From the NCBI GenBank assembly GCA_903927345.1, contig CAIYMO010000011.1, positions 1 through 64,000 on the forward strand: a stretch of 64,000 nt of DNA. The letters run 5' to 3'. Source of the DNA: an uncultured Armatimonadota bacterium (GTDB lineage: Bacteria; Armatimonadota; Fimbriimonadia; Fimbriimonadales; Fimbriimonadaceae). Of this stretch, positions 40,917 to 49,823 are shown one piece after another; the first letter of the stretch is position 1, and each line of letters begins with the position of its first letter. The translations under genes were made by a program, and so were the position numbers. Under the pieces are notes generated by a model. That model ran no database searches. It was given only the letters and a program-made list of their open reading frames with translations, and was not told the DNA's origin.

Positions 40917-42305
40917 TTATCGCTTGAGCATGCTGATGAGGTCGCCCAGTGTTTCGTCCATAACGCTCAATACCTTTGCAGAAGCTTGGTAGCTTCGTTG
41001 GAACTGCTGAAGGTTGGCGAGCTCGTCGTCGAGGTTGACTCCAGAGATATCCTGAATCTGGGCTTCGATCTGCTCTCCAAGGGCGTACGCAATCTCGCGG
41101 TCTGTCTGGGCAGTTGAGATGTCTCGCCCTACCGTTGATAAGAGGCTTGAGAAATACGACCGAGTAGTCTGCCCGCCGAGTCCAGCGATGGACTGGTCAC
41201 GAAGCTTCGACATCGCGGTTGCGATTGTTCCATCGCTCGCCGCACTGCTCGTCCCCGTAACGAGGAGGGCTGGATTGATGTCCAGAGCCGAATCGATGTA
41301 CAGGTTCGCCGCACCAAGAATCGGAGTCGTCGCGTTATCCGAGAAGAAGAATCCACCGGCTGCGCCCGCATTGGTCACACCACTTCCGTGGAGGTTGTTA
41401 ACCTGCGACCGCAGGTTATTCGCCAGGTTGTCCAGCTGGGTCATGTAGTTGGCGACATCGGTCATGCCATCGAACTGCCCCTTCAGAACCCCGTTCGTGA
41501 TCGGCCAGTTAACCGATCCACCATCGTTCACTGTGCTAGTTGCTGCATTGAACGTCGTCGGAAACGGTGTCGAGCCAACTTGATCTACCAGCGTGTAGCT
41601 GCCAACGAAAACCGACAGGGAGTTGTCGCTTCCAAGATGAGTGTCGACATTAACGAGTTTGGACAGCTCAGCAACCGCCTGGTCACGCTGATCCATCAAG
41701 TCGTTTGGCTGACCGCCACCGGCCATATTGATCCGGATCTGCTCGTTTAGGCTCCCGATCTGATCGGCAAAGCCTTGGATCGTTGAAATTGTGTCGTTAA
41801 TCTGCTTGGTTTGTGCGTCGTAGGTCGCTTTTAGGTCGCTGTACGCGGTGCGAACCTTCGTCGCAACATCTCGCCCTGCCGCAAGAACTCCTTGGCGGTT
41901 GGTGAGACTGGAAGGGTCGTTCGCGAGGGAAGACCATGAGTTGTAGAACGCATCGAGCGAAGAGCTGATGCCCTTGCCACTGACGTCTAGGAATGAGGCC
42001 TGGACTCGCTCAAGAAGGCTAAGGTTTGCCTCTGCACGACCTTGATCCCCGCCAATATCTTGACGTCGAGATTCGAGGAAGAGGTCTCGTGAACGTGTGA
42101 TTTGGTTAAGGTTAACACCGCTTCCAACGTTGACAACCTTGCCCGCAATATACACATTCGGTGTAGCAACTTGGAGGTCTGTCCGTTGCCGGGAGAATCC
42201 TTTGGTGTTTACATTCGCGATATTGTGCCCAGTCGTATCCAACGAACGTTGGAATGCGTTGAGCGCACGTCGAGATGTTTCGATACCTTGAAATGGACTT
42301 GGCAT
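40917..42305 (-). CDS. flgK: Flagellar hook-associated protein 1
   Basis: A 462-residue junction protein. The N-terminus has the rod/hook motif G-H-N-I-A-N-V-N-T-K-G-F-S-R-Q, and the C-terminus the coiled helix L-Q-Q-F-Q-R-S-Y-Q-A-S-A-K-V-L. GGAGG lies upstream of ATG 42305. It is somewhat shorter than enterobacterial FlgK (about 547), with a reduced outer domain. Confidence 0.95.
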   Translation of the reverse strand: MPSPFQGIETSRRALNAFQRSLDTTGHNIANVNTKGFSRQRTDLQVATPNVYIAGKVVNVGSGVNLNQITRSRDLFLESRRQDIGGDQGRAEANLSLLERVQASFLDVSGKGISSSLDAFYNSWSSLANDPSSLTNRQGVLAAGRDVATKVRTAYSDLKATYDAQTKQINDTISTIQGFADQIGSLNEQIRINMAGGGQPNDLMDQRDQAVAELSKLVNVDTHLGSDNSLSVFVGSYTLVDQVGSTPFPTTFNAATSTVNDGGSVNWPITNGVLKGQFDGMTDVANYMTQLDNLANNLRSQVNNLHGSGVTNAGAAGGFFFSDNATTPILGAANLYIDSALDINPALLVTGTSSAASDGTIATAMSKLRDQSIAGLGGQTTRSYFSSLLSTVGRDISTAQTDREIAYALGEQIEAQIQDISGVNLDDELANLQQFQRSYQASAKVLSVMDETLGDLISMLKR

Positions 42306-42319
42306 GAGATTTCTCCTCC

Positions 42320-42799
42320 TTAGGCAGCGGCGTCAACCAGAATCGATCTCGATCCTGATGGTCGTCCTCGGTAAGGTCCGGTTCCTTCGTTCGCCGCTCG
42401 TGCAATAAGGGTGAGAGTTCCGTTGATGTAGGTCATCTCGCTTTCGATGAGCTTTCGGTTTTTGTTCATCACGTCTTGGATGCGCTGGGCACCGACCAAG
42501 ACCTTGTTTGCCGTGGCTTGAATGACAGCTGCCTCGTCCTTTTCTAGGACAGAGATCAGGCCTCGAAGGCTTGGCGCAGGAGCACCAACTTCTTCGGCCA
42601 GCCTTTTCGCTTCATCAATCGCCTGGGCATCGATGGCGCGGACCGCCGAGAGCTGCATCTCAAGCTCGGGTCGGATTCTCTCGACACGCTCGACATCCCG
42701 AAGGGTGACAGCGACCGTTTGTTCGTGGAGAGTTAGCAAAAGCGAATCAGACGCTTTTAGCCACTCATTCCACAGGGTTTGAAGAGTTTTGGTTCTCAT
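42320..42799 (-). CDS. flgN: FlgN-like flagellar export chaperone
   Basis: A 159-residue, mainly helical protein matching the FlgN pattern: an N-terminal helix with W-x-x-W-L-K-A-S-D-S-L-L, long coiled helices, and a tail ending in basic and small residues. FlgN chaperones FlgK and FlgL, the next two genes in the operon. It overlaps the rod-binding gene by 4 bp. The identification rests on position and helical pattern more than on sharp motifs. Confidence 0.75.
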   Translation of the reverse strand: MRTKTLQTLWNEWLKASDSLLLTLHEQTVAVTLRDVERVERIRPELEMQLSAVRAIDAQAIDEAKRLAEEVGAPAPSLRGLISVLEKDEAAVIQATANKVLVGAQRIQDVMNKNRKLIESEMTYINGTLTLIARAANEGTGPYRGRPSGSRSILVDAAA

Positions 42800-43137
42800 G
42801 CTTGGTTCTCGATGGATGTTTCCGATGTCGTAGGTTTGTTTCGTGCGGTCTTCATGGCTTGTTGTGCTGCCATAGGTGCCACGCTGCGATAAATTGTCTT
42901 GCCGATGCCGAGGCCACCTCGCTGAGACATAAGGTCAGAAAGGTTCTGCTCAAACATGTCCTTGTAAACGCTGGCTCCTGGAACGTCGCTTCCGAAGAGA
43001 CCCTTCTTACCGCCCATCTGCTGGAGGAGCGACTTGAACATGAACGCCTCAAGCCCTTCGGATGCCTTCTTCAGCTTTGCCAGGTCCTTGTTGGCAAGGA
43101 TCAAGGGCTTGATTGCGTTAGATAGTTCCAAATTCAT
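42796..43137 (-). CDS. flgJ: FlgJ-like rod-binding protein, without muramidase domain
   Basis: 113 residues corresponding to the N-terminal rod-binding half of FlgJ (L-E-A-F-M-F-K-S-L-L-Q-Q-M and Y-K-D-M-F-E-Q-N-L-S-D-L-M). The peptidoglycan hydrolase half is absent, as in many non-enteric bacteria, so another enzyme must open the wall. Start and stop overlap both neighbours by 4 bp. Confidence 0.88.
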   Translation of the reverse strand: MNLELSNAIKPLILANKDLAKLKKASEGLEAFMFKSLLQQMGGKKGLFGSDVPGASVYKDMFEQNLSDLMSQRGGLGIGKTIYRSVAPMAAQQAMKTARNKPTTSETSIENQA

Positions 43138-44330
43138 TGGATGATGAGCCTCGCTTTGAGTGCGCCCTGTTGCCGCAGGAGCTGAAGAATGTTGATGATG
43201 TCATTCGCCTTAAGCCGAAGCTCTTGGAAAATCCGAGCAAGGTCAGCAACTGTCGTGTTGGGCGCGAGAACCGCAACATCGGCTTCGCCCTGAGTCGCAC
43301 TCACTCGCTGGTTTGCCACTGCAACAGTCTCACCCTTCGAAAACGGGTTTGGCTGACTTACGCTGATTTGCTCCTGGATTTCGACGCTGATCGAGCCGAC
43401 TGCAATCACTGATGGCGCGATCCGAACGTTTCCACCGATGGTGATGGCTCCCGATTTCTCATTAATGATTACAACTGCGGCATTGTCAACATTGACATTG
43501 AGCTCTTCTAGCTTTGCCATAGTGTTGATTGGATTCACGCCTTTGGGGCTGTTGACCGAAATCGTCTGGCCATTCTCCGCCACCGCACCCAACTCGGGAT
43601 ACTTCTTGTTGATCAGGTCCTGAATTCGGCTGGCTGTCGTCAGATCTGAATCCATCAACTCGAGGTACATCTTGCCGTCGTAAACGATCTTTGTCGGAGC
43701 ACCCTGTTCCACAATTCCTCCATTAGGAACTCGACCAACCGTTGAGAAGCCTGTGGAACTCTGGTTACCGCCTGCTGCCGCCCCAAATCCGCTGATGCTG
43801 ATCGCGCCCTGCGCAATCGTGTATGGGTTTTCGTTGTTGCCGACAGCGTAGAGTTCAGTCCGAAGCAACGTGCCGCCGCGAAGACTCTGGGCATCTCCAG
43901 CGGAGGAAACCGTCACATCAATCAATTGACCGTTCGTGGTGAAAGGTGGCAACTCGGCGGTAACGACAACCCAAGCCGCATTCTTTGGCTCCATGTTCGA
44001 AAGCTGAGCATCCATGTTGATGCTCTTCAAATAGTTCGAGAGCGCCGCCGCAGCTTGAGGATTACGTCGCGTATCACCCGTACCCCCGAGACCGATCACG
44101 AGCCCGAAACCCATGAGCTGGTTACTTCGGATCCCGCGGAATCGAGAAATATCTTTCAAACGAACTTGGACGCCGTTCTTTTCATCTTGGTTGATGATCT
44201 TGAGCCGTCGATCCATTTCGCTTTGCTGACCCTTCGAGTCGTCCGGCTTGGCTGCTGGCTTGGTCGCGGGACCTTGACCGAAGCTCAAGCTGACTGCGAA
44301 AAGAACAAGAGTTGATGTTAGGAGTTTCAT
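43134..44330 (-). CDS. flgI: Flagellar P-ring protein
   Basis: 398 residues with signal peptide (M-K-L-L-T-S-T-L-V-L-F-A-V-S-L-S-F-G). Hallmarks: V-R-L-K-D-I-S-R-F-R-G-I-R-S-N-Q-L-M-G, G-L-G-G-T-G-D, and the C-terminal N-T-T-V-A-D-L-A. A linker rich in Lys/Pro/Asp of about 30 residues follows the signal peptide. ATG 44330 shares one base with the flgH stop. It forms the periplasmic ring of the flagellar bushing. Confidence 0.95.
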   Translation of the reverse strand: MKLLTSTLVLFAVSLSFGQGPATKPAAKPDDSKGQQSEMDRRLKIINQDEKNGVQVRLKDISRFRGIRSNQLMGFGLVIGLGGTGDTRRNPQAAAALSNYLKSINMDAQLSNMEPKNAAWVVVTAELPPFTTNGQLIDVTVSSAGDAQSLRGGTLLRTELYAVGNNENPYTIAQGAISISGFGAAAGGNQSSTGFSTVGRVPNGGIVEQGAPTKIVYDGKMYLELMDSDLTTASRIQDLINKKYPELGAVAENGQTISVNSPKGVNPINTMAKLEELNVNVDNAAVVIINEKSGAITIGGNVRIAPSVIAVGSISVEIQEQISVSQPNPFSKGETVAVANQRVSATQGEADVAVLAPNTTVADLARIFQELRLKANDIINILQLLRQQGALKARLIIQ

Positions 44331-44950
44331 TAGAACAACCAGTCCATAAGCTTCGTAACAAAGCCGCGTCGTTGCCGTTGGTAGATCATTCCAATGCCTT
44401 CGGACTTGATCTCGGCGTTTGCGAGGTTTTCGCTGAGAAGAGTGTTGTCGAGTCGAATATCGTCGAGTCGGCACATACCGGTGAGAGTCATTTGCTGGGT
44501 GTCTCGGTTGATCTTTACTGCCCGGGTTCCCTCAACGACGAATACACCATTCGGCAGGATTTGCTTGATCGTAACGGACATTCGTGCCGACAGCTTGTTC
44601 TGCTGTGAGGACGTGCCCTGCGATTGCATCTGGCTGTCTGCAGCCGAACTCCCTCCCGAAAGGAGAGTGTTCACAAGGCCGACTCCCAGCCAGTTTGCCA
44701 ACGGGATCTCGTTCGGGCCAACCTTGTTCGATTCCTTCTTGTTGTTCTGGACGCTCGCTTGGTACTGACCATTGGAGGATTCGCTGATGATGACGGTCAA
44801 GATGTCGCCAACCTTCCGTGCATTCCGAGTCTGGAAGATGGGCTTGTACGATTTAGGTGTCAAGGAACCGTAGGTCTCATCTGTGGTGGTGGATTGCTGA
44901 GCAAGAGCCACGAATGGGAGAAGAGCAAGAATTAGGAAGAGTTGTTTCAT
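44330..44950 (-). CDS. flgH: Flagellar L-ring protein, without lipobox
   Basis: A 206-residue FlgH with signal peptide M-K-Q-L-F-L-I-L-A-L-L-P-F-V-A-L-A. Family motifs: the V-G-D-I-L-T-V-I-I-S-E-S, L-P-N-G-V-F-V-V-E-G and I-R-L-D-N-T-L-L-S segments. In enteric bacteria FlgH is a lipoprotein; here no Cys follows the signal sequence, so anchoring to the outer membrane must be different. It sits between flgA and flgI, all overlapping. Confidence 0.93.
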   Translation of the reverse strand: MKQLFLILALLPFVALAQQSTTTDETYGSLTPKSYKPIFQTRNARKVGDILTVIISESSNGQYQASVQNNKKESNKVGPNEIPLANWLGVGLVNTLLSGGSSAADSQMQSQGTSSQQNKLSARMSVTIKQILPNGVFVVEGTRAVKINRDTQQMTLTGMCRLDDIRLDNTLLSENLANAEIKSEGIGMIYQRQRRGFVTKLMDWLF

Positions 44951-46122
44951 AGTCGAACCTCGACGGTATTGTTGACGAGGAGGATTCCGGTCTGGATAGA
45001 TCCGGTCTCCGTTTTGACGGTGACCTTTTGGCCGAGAAATGCTTGACCCTGGGCTCGAGCTTTGATCACGACCACCGCAGCGGAAGAAATCATCTTTAGC
45101 TTCACCTCGTCGCCAAGCTTCACCGATGGGATGTTGCCTGTGCCGTAAGTCAGGTTCAGGGTGGTGACGAGCTTTCGATTAACAAGGATGTCAATCGTAG
45201 CGGTGAGCTGACCGTCTCGGATTTGGAGGTTCGACGCTTCAACCGAAGCCTCGCCAACTGGAACCGGGACATCGAACTGTCGTGTCTTTAGCTCGAGATC
45301 AGCATCGAATTCAAACTTCTTCTTAAAGGCGTCTGAAACCGTCTGTGTGATCAAGTTGATCGTAATCGACTGACTCTTCCGCGACACTCTTGCTCCGGTT
45401 GGGACTGAGATGTGGACTGTCCGGATGTCGATCTGAGCGGCGGCAATGTTTGCGCGGATCGCCGCTGTTGAGAGGTTTCGAGCAGTTCCAAAGTAGGGAG
45501 TGCGCCCTAGGTCAATGTTCTTCAACATCTTGACCAGCGCTGGATCGCCACTAATATCTGCGATCGAATCGAGCGTGATTACCTCGCTCTCAACGAGCGA
45601 TTCTGCTCGAACAACGACTTCAGCAGCCGCTGCGCTTGTAAACGAGTTTCCTGCGACACCGGCAGTCTTTGGCTTCGGTGTCTGAACTCGAGTTGGCTGA
45701 GAATTCGTCATTGCAGCCACTTTCTCAAGCCGAATGACCCCCGAAGCTCCTTCGCCTGGGTTGGTGAGCGTCGGCTTGGAGAGCGTCGACAGCATCGATC
45801 CAAAGTTGATAAAGCTTGGAGCGTCGTTGAACACCGCAAGGACGATACGCCCGACTCGTTGCTTTGTGCCACCCACTTGAGCCGTGACTTCGCCATCCAG
45901 CGAGCATGTCAGTGAGGTTGTTCCAGCAGGAGCGAACATCTTGGGGGACAGAATGGATCCATCGGATGCGACCAAGCCCTTGGGCGATGCGATCACTACT
46001 TCGGAGCGCGAGTACAGAACATTTGACCCGCGAGTGAAGCGGAGGTAGCCTTCGCCATCGACCTTGAGAGGAAGCGAAGGAACCGGTGCCAAACAGATTG
46101 CTGAAAGGAGTGCTGAGATCAT
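44947..46122 (-). CDS. flgA: Flagellar P-ring assembly chaperone FlgA, long form
   Basis: 391 residues, longer than enteric FlgA (about 220). A weak signal peptide and an N-terminal beta domain are followed by an SAF-type and FlgA C-terminal region ending F-L-G-Q-K-V-T-V-K-T-E-T-G-S-I-Q-T-G and V-N-N-T-V-E-V, the standard family end. It assists P-ring polymerisation in the periplasm. It lies 3 bp behind flgG and overlaps flgH. Confidence 0.88.
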   Translation of the reverse strand: MISALLSAICLAPVPSLPLKVDGEGYLRFTRGSNVLYSRSEVVIASPKGLVASDGSILSPKMFAPAGTTSLTCSLDGEVTAQVGGTKQRVGRIVLAVFNDAPSFINFGSMLSTLSKPTLTNPGEGASGVIRLEKVAAMTNSQPTRVQTPKPKTAGVAGNSFTSAAAAEVVVRAESLVESEVITLDSIADISGDPALVKMLKNIDLGRTPYFGTARNLSTAAIRANIAAAQIDIRTVHISVPTGARVSRKSQSITINLITQTVSDAFKKKFEFDADLELKTRQFDVPVPVGEASVEASNLQIRDGQLTATIDILVNRKLVTTLNLTYGTGNIPSVKLGDEVKLKMISSAAVVVIKARAQGQAFLGQKVTVKTETGSIQTGILLVNNTVEVRL

Positions 46123-46125
46123 GAG

Positions 46126-46914
46126 TTACCTCTTGAGAGTGTTAAGGGTTTGAAGCATGTCGTCCGAGGTCTGGATGGCCTTGGAGTTGATTTCGTAGGC
46201 GCGCTGAGCTGAAATCATACGAACCATTTCTTCGACAACAGAAACGTTGGAGCCTTCGAGGTAGCCCGCCATGAGACCACCCGCTCCATCGGTTTCTGGA
46301 GCAACAAGGTTTGCAGTACCGGAAGCATTGCTCTCGGTCCAAAGATTTCCACCGATACGATTCAAGCCCGCTGGGTTAGGAAATACTGCGAGTGTGATCT
46401 TGCCGATCGTTTGGGCGACGCTTTGACCACTAATCGTGGCCTCAACGGTTCCATCCTTGAGGATGTTGATCGTCGTTGCATTCGCGGGCACGACGATTTC
46501 AGGTTGAAGCTTGTAACCTGCGCTGGTGACCAGCGCGCCGTTTGAATCCTTCTTAAAGCTGCCATCGCGAGTGTAAGCAAACGAACCGTCTGGCTTAAGG
46601 ACTTGGAAGAAGCCTTCACCAACCACCATGACGTCGCTTGAGTTATTGGTATTCAGCGCAGCGCCCTGAGCGAAGTCGTTCGCAGTAGCAGAGTTAGTCG
46701 CACCAAGACCGTACTGGACGCCGCCAGGGGTCTTCTGGTTGTTTCCAGCCGATGCTCCACCAGCTTGGACCGTCTGGTAGATCAGATCCTGAAACTCTGC
46801 GCGTTGGTGCTTGAATCCTGTGGTGTTGGCGTTAGCAAGGTTGTTCGAGATAACGTCGAGGTTCAGTTGCTGAGCAACCATTCCGGTGGCGGATGTATTG
46901 AGTGATCTTAACAT
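46126..46914 (-). CDS. flgG: Flagellar distal rod protein FlgG
   Basis: 262 residues, exactly the usual size. N-terminus M-L-R-S-L-N-T-S-A-T-G-M with S-N-N-L-A-N-A-N-T-T-G-F, central G-E-G-F-F-Q-V and Y-T-R-D-G-S-F, and C-terminal L-E-G-S-N-V-S-V-V-E-E-M and R-A-Y-E-I-N-S-K-A-I are diagnostic. It extends the flagellar rod through the rings encoded downstream. Confidence 0.97.
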   Translation of the reverse strand: MLRSLNTSATGMVAQQLNLDVISNNLANANTTGFKHQRAEFQDLIYQTVQAGGASAGNNQKTPGGVQYGLGATNSATANDFAQGAALNTNNSSDVMVVGEGFFQVLKPDGSFAYTRDGSFKKDSNGALVTSAGYKLQPEIVVPANATTINILKDGTVEATISGQSVAQTIGKITLAVFPNPAGLNRIGGNLWTESNASGTANLVAPETDGAGGLMAGYLEGSNVSVVEEMVRMISAQRAYEINSKAIQTSDDMLQTLNTLKR

Positions 46915-46997
46915 GGTGGTTTATAGTCATTCTTCTGCCTTCCTTTGCGTTGTCAGCCTCGCATCCTGCTCGGCTTTTCGTCGTCACCTATCGGCTA

Positions 46998-47723
46998 CTA
47001 GCGTTTAAGAATCTCAAGGAGCTTGCCTGTCATGTCGTCCTGGGAGTGGATCGACTTCTGGCTCATCTCGAAGTGTCGGTTGATCTTGATGAGGTCAACC
47101 ATCGTTGAAACAACGTCAACGTTGCTGCCCTCTAGGCTGGCGGTAGCAATGCTCGGGTCGGTAACTCGAGTGGGCTGTCCCGAAGACCACAAGTTGTTTC
47201 CTTCTTTGTTGAACGACCCCGTGAAGACTCCAAGCTTGGCAATGGACTCAGTACCTTGAATCACTTCACCATTCGGAGAAATTTGGACGAGTCCTTCGGA
47301 TTTAAGTTGGATTGGGGTTCCTCGGTCATCAAGCACTCGGTGACCGCGTTGGGTGACGAGGTATCGGTCCGGATCGATTTTAAGTGCCCCGTCGCGGGTG
47401 TACATGGTCTGTCCATCAGCATTCACCGCGAGCATTTCCTGCGTATTCTGAAGAACGATGTCCAAAGGGTTTCCAGTGGATCGCACTGGTCCGAGCTTCA
47501 TGTCGCTTCGTTCGATGACAGCCTCAGGGCCGTTGCCGATGCTTCCGAGCAGTTTTCCACTGCCTCCATCTGCATAAATGTTCTTAACGAGCACGTCAGC
47601 AAACGAGATCGAGTCGGACTTGTATCCGTCCGTCGAGGAGTTTGCAAGGTTGTTGGAGAGTACGTCCATCCACTGGGTCGTAGTCTGCATTGCCTTAGCG
47701 CTTGAATAAATGCCGCGGTTCAT
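46998..47723 (-). CDS. flgF: Flagellar proximal rod protein FlgF-type
   Basis: 241 residues of the rod/hook family: M-N-R-G-I-Y-S-S-A, L-S-N-N-L-A-N-S-S-T-D-G-Y and C-terminal L-E-G-S-N-V-D-V-V-S-T-M. It is placed first in the operon before flgG, which supports FlgF. An 83-bp gap separates it from flgG. A sigma-28-like sequence lies just upstream. Confidence 0.92.
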   Translation of the reverse strand: MNRGIYSSAKAMQTTTQWMDVLSNNLANSSTDGYKSDSISFADVLVKNIYADGGSGKLLGSIGNGPEAVIERSDMKLGPVRSTGNPLDIVLQNTQEMLAVNADGQTMYTRDGALKIDPDRYLVTQRGHRVLDDRGTPIQLKSEGLVQISPNGEVIQGTESIAKLGVFTGSFNKEGNNLWSSGQPTRVTDPSIATASLEGSNVDVVSTMVDLIKINRHFEMSQKSIHSQDDMTGKLLEILKR

Positions 47724-47733
47724 CCCGTAATGA

Positions 47734-47760
47734 GCATCGGCAGGTATTTGTAACAGCTTA
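47734..47760 (-). promoter_or_regulatory. Sigma-28-like flagellar promoter upstream of flgF
   Basis: Minus strand: TAAGCTGT, 11 nt, GCCGATGC, compared with the sigma-28 consensus TAAAGTTT-N11-GCCGATAA (5/8 and 6/8 matches, exact spacing). The -10 ends 10 nt before ATG 47723, so the leader would be only a few nucleotides, in line with the leaderless pattern of this window. Confidence 0.5.
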
Positions 47761-47804
47761 GGGTAAGAACTTCAAAATCTACTCTAGGTTTTGTAGTCTG
47801 CAAA

Positions 47805-47834
47805 GCAAAAGGGCTCGACAGTGACGTCGAGCCC
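47805..47834 (-). terminator. Terminator after the CoA-transferase subunit B gene
   Basis: On the minus strand GGGCTCGAC/GTCGAGCCC (47811-47819 with 47826-47834) with a 6-nt loop is followed by TTTTGC. Confidence 0.88.
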
Positions 47835-47856
47835 GATGCTGAAAGGTCGTGCCTAG

Positions 47857-48519
47857 TTAGGCGAACGAAATCTCGCGCAGATCAGCCGAAACCTCATATT
47901 TGGCCGCTGTCTTCGCCCTAACTTCATCAAGCGATACGCCTGGTGCGAGTTCCAAAAGGGTCATGGAAGAACCGCGGTCAATCGCAAAGACCGCAAGGTC
48001 AGTAATCACCAAATCCACACACGCGCGGCCCGTGAGCGGCAAAGTACAAGCAGGGAGAACTTTGGAGTCTCCAGCCTTGTTTGTGTGCTCCATGACAACC
48101 ACGACCCGCTTCACTCCAGCGACAAGGTCCATCGCCCCGCCCATCCCTTTGACCATCTTTCCAGGGATCATCCAGTTTGCGAGGTCTCCAGTCTCAGACA
48201 CTTCCATTGCGCCGAGAATCGAAAGGTCAATGTGACCACCTCGAATCATTGCAAACGAGTCAGCCGAAGAGAAGTAAGACGAACCAGGAATTTCGGTGAC
48301 GGTTTGCTTCCCAGCGTTGATTAAGTCCGGGTCCTCTTCGCCCTCAAACGGGAAGGGACCAAGCCCGAGCATGCCATTCTCCGACTGTAGAGCAACTTCC
48401 ATCCCATCGGGAATGTAGTTCGCCACCAACGTCGGGATGCCGATGCCGAGGTTCACATAGAATCCGTCTCGCAGCTCTTGAGCTGCCCGTTGTGCCAACT
48501 GATCTCGATTAAGCGCCAT
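47857..48519 (-). CDS. scoB: 3-oxoacid CoA-transferase subunit B
   Basis: A 220-residue beta subunit that moves CoA from succinyl- or acetyl-CoA to acetoacetate-type acids. The catalytic Glu is E47 in S-E-N-G-M-L; G-I-G-I-P-T and G-G-H-I-D-L are standard. It overlaps the preceding exported-protein gene by 11 bp. Its partner subunit A is encoded 1.3 kb upstream at 49813-50514, not adjacent as usual. Confidence 0.94.
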   Translation of the reverse strand: MALNRDQLAQRAAQELRDGFYVNLGIGIPTLVANYIPDGMEVALQSENGMLGLGPFPFEGEEDPDLINAGKQTVTEIPGSSYFSSADSFAMIRGGHIDLSILGAMEVSETGDLANWMIPGKMVKGMGGAMDLVAGVKRVVVVMEHTNKAGDSKVLPACTLPLTGRACVDLVITDLAVFAIDRGSSMTLLELAPGVSLDEVRAKTAAKYEVSADLREISFA

Positions 48520-49207
48520 TGCTCCTCAACTTCACCGGGACGATTGTCCGCTGAGAAAATGTTACCGAAAGTGTCAGGCCCATGATGGTCATTTTGAGAC
48601 CACCCTCGGCGGACTTGTAACGACCCGATGCCCGGTCAACTGTGAATCGGTACGGCTTGATTACCGAGAGTTTGTCCGACTCCTGCAGATCAGCTCGGAT
48701 GATGGCGACATTAGCGTCAAACTTCTCCAGGACATAGGTGATCTTTACATCGCCAATCTCCGCGTTCGGGGCAAATGTCGACTCCCAACGATCGCCAATC
48801 CCAACCGGATTTGCAGGGAGGACCAGATCGACGGATGTACTCAGGGCGCTGTTTCCAGCAATCGACAGCGATTTGCCTAGAGCATCACACTCTCGCTCAT
48901 AACTCATCCGCCGCATGCCTTCAAAGTTCGCGGCAGCTGCCTCAAGGGCCCCGCTCGTTTGAACGGAAAGTCCTGGAATGAAGACCGAAGCCGTGATGGA
49001 CTTTTCGGTAACAGAAAGGATCCTTTCAGCAAAGTGGATGGTGGCGAACAGAGTGCCATTTTCACCCGCATCAATGGCCATCTTGACCTGATTTTCGTAG
49101 CGCTCCTCTGGCTTCACGTTCCAGCGGAGAGTAATCTTGTCTTCTGCTGCAAAGCAGATGGAGGTCAGCAGAAGTAGGGCACCAAGAATTTGCCCACGAA
49201 TGTTCAT
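48509..49207 (-). CDS. Exported beta-rich protein of unknown function (DUF6263-like)
   Basis: 232 residues with signal peptide ([13 protein letters not shown]) and an otherwise beta-strand-rich sequence. The stretch [11 protein letters not shown] followed by strands recalls DUF6263-type proteins, tentatively. It is co-transcribed with scoB, which it overlaps. ATG 49207 lies 7 nt after TATCAT, another leaderless candidate, and its start faces that of the L,D-transpeptidase gene. Confidence 0.7.
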   Translation of the reverse strand: MNIRGQILGALLLLTSICFAAEDKITLRWNVKPEERYENQVKMAIDAGENGTLFATIHFAERILSVTEKSITASVFIPGLSVQTSGALEAAAANFEGMRRMSYERECDALGKSLSIAGNSALSTSVDLVLPANPVGIGDRWESTFAPNAEIGDVKITYVLEKFDANVAIIRADLQESDKLSVIKPYRFTVDRASGRYKSAEGGLKMTIMGLTLSVTFSQRTIVPVKLRSNGA

Positions 49208-49823
49208 AGTCCATATGATAGCAACTGCAACCCTCTTTCTCGCTTGCAATTCTCTCTTCCCGCAGGTGAAGACGATGCGCGATCAGTTCCTCTCATACCC
49301 ACCGAAAACCGTCTTCTTTCGCGCATTCAAACAGGAGAAGGAACTCGAGATTTGGGCCGGAGCTCGTACGTTGCGTCTAGTGAAAACCTATCCAATTCTC
49401 GCCGCAAGCGGAATCCTCGGCCCAAAGCTGCAAAGGGGAGATCGCCAAGTCCCCGAGGGCTGGTACTTCATCAATCGCTTTAATCCAAAGAGCCGTTTTC
49501 ACCTATCTCTTGGATTGAATTACCCGAACGAGGCGGATCGAATCCGTTCGGCGGGTAAGGATCCCGGCGACGACATCTTCATTCATGGAAGCAACAAAAG
49601 CATCGGATGCCTGGCGATGGGTGATCCCGCGATCGAGGAAATCTATGGGCTAGCTCGGGATGTGAAGTCCAAAATTCACGTCCTGATTCTTCCGAGCCGA
49701 TCGCTGAAAGGCACCTCCGCTCTGGATGCACAACTTCGACTGGTGAACAACGCGTTCGAATCCAAACATCAGGTTCCAAAGGTGAACATATCACCTTCAG
49801 GAGCCTACGAAGTTACTCCTTAG
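49200..49823 (+). CDS. YafK-like murein L,D-transpeptidase, possible lipoprotein
   Basis: About 207 residues. The YkuD catalytic motif appears as [15 protein letters not shown] followed by D-P-A-I-E-E-I-Y, closest to the YafK/DpaA group, which cleaves or forms lipoprotein-peptidoglycan links. The N-terminus has a hydrophobic segment ending F-L-A-C (C16), a plausible lipobox. ATG 49200 overlaps the divergent gene; ATG 49215 is an alternative start. It runs opposite to its neighbours and converges on scoA with an 11-bp overlap. Confidence 0.82.
   Translation: MFIVHMIATATLFLACNSLFPQVKTMRDQFLSYPPKTVFFRAFKQEKELEIWAGARTLRLVKTYPILAASGILGPKLQRGDRQVPEGWYFINRFNPKSRFHLSLGLNYPNEADRIRSAGKDPGDDIFIHGSNKSIGCLAMGDPAIEEIYGLARDVKSKIHVLILPSRSLKGTSALDAQLRLVNNAFESKHQVPKVNISPSGAYEVTP
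49215..49220 (-). promoter_or_regulatory. TATCAT box 7 nt before an exported-protein start (leaderless promoter candidate)
   Basis: Minus-strand TATCAT, ATGGACT, ATG 49207. The box overlaps an ATG (49215-49217) of the divergent L,D-transpeptidase gene. Confidence 0.5.

Noticed and set aside
46988-47014. A second sigma-28-like promoter before flgG (GCCGATAG on the minus strand)
   Set aside because: The -10 matches well but the -35 at 11-nt spacing matches only 3 of 8 bases, and the site abuts the flgF stop codon.
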